The position numbers and the translations under genes are program-made. DNA of 64,000 nucleotides from Providencia sp. R33 (lineage in GTDB: Bacteria; Pseudomonadota; Gammaproteobacteria; Enterobacterales; Enterobacteriaceae): positions 1,178,001 to 1,242,000 of the forward strand of contig NZ_CP072453.1 in the NCBI RefSeq assembly GCF_019343475.1, given 5' to 3'. Below are positions 60,811-64,000 of the stretch, one piece after another (position 1 is the first letter of the stretch; each line of letters opens with the position of its first letter). Below the pieces are notes generated by a model that was given only the letters and a program-made list of their open reading frames with translations, searched no databases and had not been told where the DNA came from.

Positions 60811-62133
60811 ATGTCTACATATAAATGGCTTAGGCTCTGGCATGACATGCCTAACGATCCTAAATGGAGAACAATTTCAAGGGCTTCAAAGCAGCCAATT
60901 GCATTAGTTCAAGCTGTTTACATTCATCTTCTTGTTGATGCGTCACAGAATGTCACGAAATGTCACGATGGGTCACAACGCGGTCACGTGACAGTCACGA
61001 TTGAAGATTTAGCAAGTGCGCTGGATGTTGAAAATGAACAGATTGAAGCTGTTTTAAATGCCATGCAGGGACGTGTTTTAGATGGTTCGAAAATTACTGG
61101 TTGGGAGAGCCGCCAGCCAAAAAAGGAAGACTTAGGAAACGCAGAAACAGGAGCAAAATCAGCAGCTCAGCGAAAAAGAGAGCAACGCGAAAGAGAAAGA
61201 ATTCAAAGAGAGGAAGAGCAAAATAAAAATGCAGGTCACGAAGATGTCACGAAATGTCACGATGGGTCACAACGCGGTCACGTGACAGTCACGATTGAAG
61301 ATTTAGCAAGTGCGCTGGATGTTGAAAATGAACAGATTGAAGCTGTTTTAAATGCCATGCAGGGACGTGTTTTAGATGGTTCGAAAATTACTGGTTGGGA
61401 GAGCCGCCAGCCAAAAAAGGAAGACTTAGGAAACGCAGAAACAGGAGCAAAATCAGCAGCTCAGCGAAAAAGAGAGCAACGCGAAAGAGAAAGAATTCAA
61501 AGAGAGGAAGAGCAAAATAAAAATGCAGGTCACGAAGATGTCACGAAATGTCACGATGGGTCACAACAAGATAAAGATAAGAATAGAGATATAAAAGATC
61601 CTCTCTCTAATGCGCGGGAAGATAATTTTCAATCTAATCCGAATGCTAATAATTCTATCTTGAACGGTCGTGTTCCTGCTGGTGGTTTTGGTGTGAATGA
61701 TAAATTTGTGATGTATCACGGTTGGGAGCCTGATCAAGACTTCACCCAAAAGGCTGCGTACTGGGGAACGATACTCAAAGAGCCGTTACAGCCTCATGAG
61801 CTAGCCGAGTTTATAACCTACTGGGGGGCAGAGGGAAAAGCCAAAACACACGAGCAATGGGAACTAGCCCTTGCTAATGGTCTGAAACGCAGTCGATTGA
61901 AAAATGAAAAGGTGGTGAAAAATGGGGCAGGTCAGAGAACTAAGATCGATAGCCAATTCGCAGGAAAGCCAAAAGCGATGCAGGAATTCTTACAACACGT
62001 CCTCGATAAATACGGGCAAGACGCTGTTGACGCTTTGGTTGAAGATGATCGAAATCTACGGCGACAAATGGAAGAACAAAAATGGCACGGAACCGTCATT
62101 GATGTGGAAGCAAGCGCTAAGCGCATTGAGTGA
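60811..62133 (+). CDS. O-like phage replication protein with an internal tandem duplication
   Basis: The N-terminus (YKWLRLWHDMPNDPKWRTIS) is that of phage replication initiators, with a winged-helix region. From about residue 48, a 98-residue block, containing TIEDLASALDVENEQIEAVL and the basic stretch AAQRKREQRERERIQREEEQ, occurs twice in perfect tandem, and a third partial copy starts at 61539. The C-terminal domain (about 295-440) contains FVMYHGWEPDQDFTQKAAYW. The gene also holds GTCAC arrays that look like origin iterons. GAGGTGG precedes the ATG. It is 440 residues; without one repeat it would be 342. Confidence 0.8.
   Translation: MSTYKWLRLWHDMPNDPKWRTISRASKQPIALVQAVYIHLLVDASQNVTKCHDGSQRGHVTVTIEDLASALDVENEQIEAVLNAMQGRVLDGSKITGWESRQPKKEDLGNAETGAKSAAQRKREQRERERIQREEEQNKNAGHEDVTKCHDGSQRGHVTVTIEDLASALDVENEQIEAVLNAMQGRVLDGSKITGWESRQPKKEDLGNAETGAKSAAQRKREQRERERIQREEEQNKNAGHEDVTKCHDGSQQDKDKNRDIKDPLSNAREDNFQSNPNANNSILNGRVPAGGFGVNDKFVMYHGWEPDQDFTQKAAYWGTILKEPLQPHELAEFITYWGAEGKAKTHEQWELALANGLKRSRLKNEKVVKNGAGQRTKIDSQFAGKPKAMQEFLQHVLDKYGQDAVDALVEDDRNLRRQMEEQKWHGTVIDVEASAKRIE
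60942..60998. repeat. Phased GTCAC array (putative origin iterons), copy 1
   Basis: GTCAC occurs at 60942, 60952, 60962, 60972, 60983 and 60994, spaced 10, 10, 10, 11 and 11 bp, about one helical turn. The unit at 60983 is part of a perfect palindrome GTCACGTGAC. Lambda's origin likewise lies inside gene O. The array also encodes protein, so origin function is an inference. Confidence 0.65.
60951..61538 (+). repeat. Perfect 294-bp tandem duplication inside the O-like gene
   Basis: Copy 1 (60951-61244) and copy 2 (61245-61538) appear identical base for base. The unit is 98 codons, so the frame is kept. The first 28 bases recur once more at 61539, suggesting duplication by recombination between short flanking repeats in the GTCAC array. 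Confidence 0.93.
61235..61292. repeat. Phased GTCAC array, copy 2
   Basis: GTCAC occurs at 61235, 61246, 61256, 61266, 61277 and 61288, the duplicate of the first array with the same phase. Confidence 0.65.
61529..61564. repeat. Phased GTCAC array, copy 3 (partial), next to an AT-rich stretch
   Basis: GTCAC occurs at 61529, 61540, 61550 and 61560. Immediately downstream (about 61566-61665) the sequence is AT-rich and purine-rich, as expected of an origin unwinding element. Confidence 0.6.
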
Positions 62134-62575
62134 CCAGCAACTGGACGGACTGTTTAAATTCTGTATCGACCGCTGCATGAATGGTAATCCATGGCCACCA
62201 GAGTTATCAGACGTGATTGTCGCGTTATCTGGTGAAGCGGCTAAGCATAATCCCTTTGGGCTTGATCCTGACGAACAGCTTAGAGATTTTTTAACCTACT
62301 GCGCTAAGCGCAATAACTACCAGAGCGCTGAAATGTACCCGTTCAAACACCCGGTTCAATACTGGATGTTTACAGACCTAAGGACGAAGATGATTGACCT
62401 AAGGCTAACTGAGGTTGAATGTGAGAAGCGACTAGACAAAATGTTATCACAATGGACTGAGCGAGTTAGAAAGGGCGAAAAGGTACCAGAGCCAACACTG
62501 ACACTTACCGATAAATCAAAACCTCGTCCTGCTTGGATGGATTTAATTGAAAAAAGTAAACAACGGAGACAATAA
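62045..62575 (+). CDS. P-like phage replication protein (helicase loader type)
   Basis: The sequence MIEIYGDKWKNKNGTEPS...MWKQALSALSDQQL...PWPPELSDVI matches the pattern of lambda P-family helicase loaders, including the PWPPxLP-like segment. I start at the ATG at 62045, giving 176 residues and an 89-base overlap with the O-like gene. An ORF start at 61922 is in frame but would lie wholly inside the other gene. It should recruit DnaB to the initiator complex. Confidence 0.75.
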   Translation: MIEIYGDKWKNKNGTEPSLMWKQALSALSDQQLDGLFKFCIDRCMNGNPWPPELSDVIVALSGEAAKHNPFGLDPDEQLRDFLTYCAKRNNYQSAEMYPFKHPVQYWMFTDLRTKMIDLRLTEVECEKRLDKMLSQWTERVRKGEKVPEPTLTLTDKSKPRPAWMDLIEKSKQRRQ

Positions 62576-62734
62576 GATTCAAAGGTTATCAAAATTGTTG
62601 GCAGGATTAACATACAGGCGCTTTTGATATACAGGATGATAAATCCCATAGGTTGAATGTGAAAATCAAATGTAGAGCGTTACAGAGCGTTTTAAAGGGT
62701 GGTAAGAAAATTGATTCTTACTAATTTTTTATGG

Positions 62735-62778
62735 TTGAAAAGATAAACAATTTGTTTATATTAACCGTGTGGGTTAAT
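62735..62778 (+). promoter_or_regulatory. Promoter with operator-like palindrome and TTAACC repeat
   Basis: TTGAAA (62735-62740), 16 bases, TATATT (62757-62762) form a promoter. The palindrome ATAAACAATTTGTTTAT (62743-62759) fills the spacer and TTAACCGTGTGGGTTAAT (62761-62778) follows the -10. Both repeats are shared with the OL region. A repressed promoter is expected. Confidence 0.7.
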
Positions 62779-62797
62779 CGAATTCGAGGTAATGGTT

Positions 62798-63226
62798 ATG
62801 TTATTTCAGGATAGGGTAATAGAGCTACTCAAAGGTGGTCAAAGCATGTCGTTAAAAGCGATTAGAGACCATTTCGAAAGCAACGGTATTAAGGTTCCAT
62901 ATTGCACCGCAAAGGATGCTTTGAACCAACTGGAACAGTTTAATGTTGTTTTATTGGTAACCGTTGAAGAGGGCGGTATTAGAGCATTTGGTTACAAGCT
63001 GAATGATAACTATGAGGCTGGATTAGCCAGACAAGCTAGCAGTAGTCAACGCCACAAGGTGAGAACCAGTAAATCAAGCAAGCCCAAGAAAATCAAAGTT
63101 CCTGTTGTGGTACCTGAATATGGCCCATGGCGCCAAACAGGTGAACCGGCACGTTTACAAGTCATGTTTAACGAGTTACTGGCGAAGCCAAGGGCGAAGC
63201 GCATTAAGCGAGGCTTGGCGGTATGA
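62798..63226 (+). CDS. Operator-controlled prophage protein with a possible helix-turn-helix
   Basis: This 142-residue protein starts MLFQDRVIELLKGGQSMSLK and has a winged-helix-like N-terminal part (MSLKAIRDHFESNGIKVPYC, then TAKDALNQLEQFNVV). A basic linker (KVRTSKSSKPKKIKV) precedes a C-terminal segment. The ATG at 62798 has GAGGT at eight bases; 62792 is the alternative. It may be a DNA-binding regulator or replication accessory. It overlaps the rusA start by four bases (ATGA). Confidence 0.65.
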   Translation: MLFQDRVIELLKGGQSMSLKAIRDHFESNGIKVPYCTAKDALNQLEQFNVVLLVTVEEGGIRAFGYKLNDNYEAGLARQASSSQRHKVRTSKSSKPKKIKVPVVVPEYGPWRQTGEPARLQVMFNELLAKPRAKRIKRGLAV

Positions 63227-63584
63227 AAACCCTTGAATATCCAATTGTGCCCGTACCTAAGCCCCGCATGACCCAGCGTGACAAATGGCAGAAGCGACCA
63301 CCGTAATGCGTTATAGAGCTTTCTGTGACGAAGTAAGAGCAAGGGGCATTAACCTGCCTGAGAGCAATTACCACGTGATTTTTGTTATGCCTATGCCTAA
63401 GTCATGGAGCAAGAAAAAACAGGCTGAAATGGACGGTAAGCCCCACCAGCAAAAGCCAGACAAAGACAACTTAGAGAAAGCCTTGCTGGACGCCATCTTT
63501 GACGATGATTCGCGTATATGGGATGGGCGAGTTTCTAAGGTTTGGGGAACCACTGGAATGATAACGGTAAGGTTACCGGAATAA
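63223..63584 (+). pseudogene. rusA: RusA-type Holliday junction resolvase gene with a one-base frameshift
   Basis: The start (MKTLEYPIVPVPKPRMTQRDKW...) runs into a stop at 63304-63306. The rest (VMRYRAFCDEVRARGINLPE, MPKSWSKKK, HQQKPDKDNLEKALLDAIFDDD) continues in the next frame from about 63303. Restoring one base near CCACCG gives a continuous protein of 120 residues, the normal length for this RusA family. The catalytic aspartates (KPDKDNL, FDDDSRIWD) lie in the downstream part. Either a real mutation or a sequencing error. Confidence 0.85.
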
Positions 63585-63664
63585 TCGACAAATCATGAAC
63601 TTGTTACCAGAGGGTAAGTTTGTGAGCGGATTAACGAATCGTTGAATGAATGAGGTAAGTCCTT

Positions 63665-63922
63665 ATGAGTCCAGAAGATTTTATTAGAAAGAACATCATC
63701 AAGAAGCTTCAAGAGCTTGATTATCAGGGGGGGGCATTACAACTTGCCGCTGATGAAGGTATCGCACATTACCGCAGATGCTCACAAGCAAGTAAACGCG
63801 GTGCCATGTTTGATGATTGCTTTCACGTAGCAAGGGTTTGGATGGATAAGTACGGCGGTAACACAAAGGCAAAACCTAAACGCCGTGGGAAAACAGTAGT
63901 TAAACAAGTTTCGTTATTTTGA
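63665..63922 (+). CDS. Hypothetical prophage protein, 85 residues
   Basis: The sequence MSPEDFIRKNIIKKLQELDY and the central HYRRCSQASKRGAMFDDCFHVARVW are similar to small conserved proteins found between the resolvase and late-regulator genes of lambdoid phages, of unknown function. A basic C-terminus follows (KAKPKRRGKTVVK). Confidence 0.6.
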   Translation: MSPEDFIRKNIIKKLQELDYQGGALQLAADEGIAHYRRCSQASKRGAMFDDCFHVARVWMDKYGGNTKAKPKRRGKTVVKQVSLF

Positions 63923-63932
63923 GGTTAACGCC

Positions 63933-64000
63933 ATGAACAATAAAGAATTTAAAGAAATGATGTATAAAAAACCGCATGAAATGGCTCAATGTGGTAATCC
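63933..64000 (+). CDS. Partial prophage gene at the window edge
   Basis: An ATG with GAGGTTA at eight bases starts MNNKEFKEMMYKKPHEMAQC and runs off the end. Position suggests the late early-region (antiterminator or nin-type gene), but only 22 residues are visible. Confidence 0.45.
   Translation, partial: MNNKEFKEMMYKKPHEMAQCGN

Larger units (their letters stand above)
49469..64000. mobile_element. Lambdoid-type prophage at the guaA 3' end (left part)
   Basis: A tyrosine integrase beside guaA, a leftward cluster of methylases, small orphan genes and RecET-like recombination genes, divergent repressor and Cro-like genes, then rightward replication and resolvase genes follow the lambdoid order. 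No structural or lysis gene is present, so most of the element lies beyond the right edge. The exact left end cannot be fixed because the right attachment site is not visible. Confidence 0.9.

Noticed and set aside
60942..61564. CRISPR-like array
   Set aside because: GTCAC units are 5 bp with 5-6 bp gaps and lie in a coding frame; no repeat-spacer pattern of CRISPR size.
61922..62044. N-terminal extension of the P-like gene
   Set aside because: This stretch is read in the O-like frame; the extension has no P-family similarity, whereas the ATG at 62045 begins the conserved part.
63285..63584. Intact 99-codon RusA-like gene starting at 63285
   Set aside because: The first residues (MAEATT) are out-of-frame reading of the family's KRPP segment; the frameshift explanation fits length, start overlap and homology better.

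Overview
The window is chromosomal DNA from a low-GC enterobacterium, most likely Providencia or a close relative in the Morganellaceae. Gene content and local order match Enterobacterales (upp-uraA-hda-yfgD-bepA-perM-bcp-gcvR-dapA-bamC-purC; tmcA/ypfN/dapE/yffB; xseA/guaB/guaA). The AT-rich base use, the mgtE gene, an ECF-type importer and a chromosomal heme-uptake cluster are unlike E. coli. The genus is an inference from these traits, not from a database search.

Positions 1-49500 are host core genome. In order they hold: the start of an mdtAB multidrug pump operon; an MHS-family transporter; the mgtE magnesium channel; polyphosphate metabolism (ppk-ppx); speG; purMN diverging from upp-uraA across a PurR operator; hda with a CTG start codon; a small AT-rich insertion holding a frameshifted gene and a coupled membrane peptide; yfgD and bepA; perM; bcp-gcvR; dapA-bamC; purC; a five-gene ECF transporter operon led by a PPC-domain protein; queH; yeaL-tmcA convergent with ypfN; ybaN; an M15 peptidase translationally coupled to dapE; yffB; a NarP-like response regulator; maeB; an iron/heme cluster (ChaN-like lipoprotein, TonB, exported oligopeptidase B, TonB-dependent heme receptor) with Fur boxes; xseA; and guaBA.

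From the 3' end of guaA to the window edge lies the left part of a lambdoid-type prophage. Its integrase abuts guaA. A leftward early operon follows: two different adenine methyltransferases, many small orphan proteins, RecT, a RecE-like exonuclease and a 54-codon gene. Then come an OL/pL region with a nut-like leader, a repressor with two helix-turn-helix domains and no protease domain, a Cro-like protein, and rightward replication genes (O-like and P-like proteins), a small regulated gene and a RusA resolvase gene broken by a one-base frameshift. The right end of the prophage is outside the window.

The most interesting part is the prophage control and replication region. The O-like gene carries GTCAC motifs spaced 10-11 bp apart, which look like origin iterons, and a perfect 294-bp tandem duplication has copied that array. 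Two recurrent inverted repeats, ATAAACAAWTTGTTTAT and TTAACC-N5-GGTTAA, mark distant promoters and suggest a repressor regulon. The leftward leader has a boxA, a boxB-like hairpin and an intrinsic terminator, but no recognisable N-type antiterminator.
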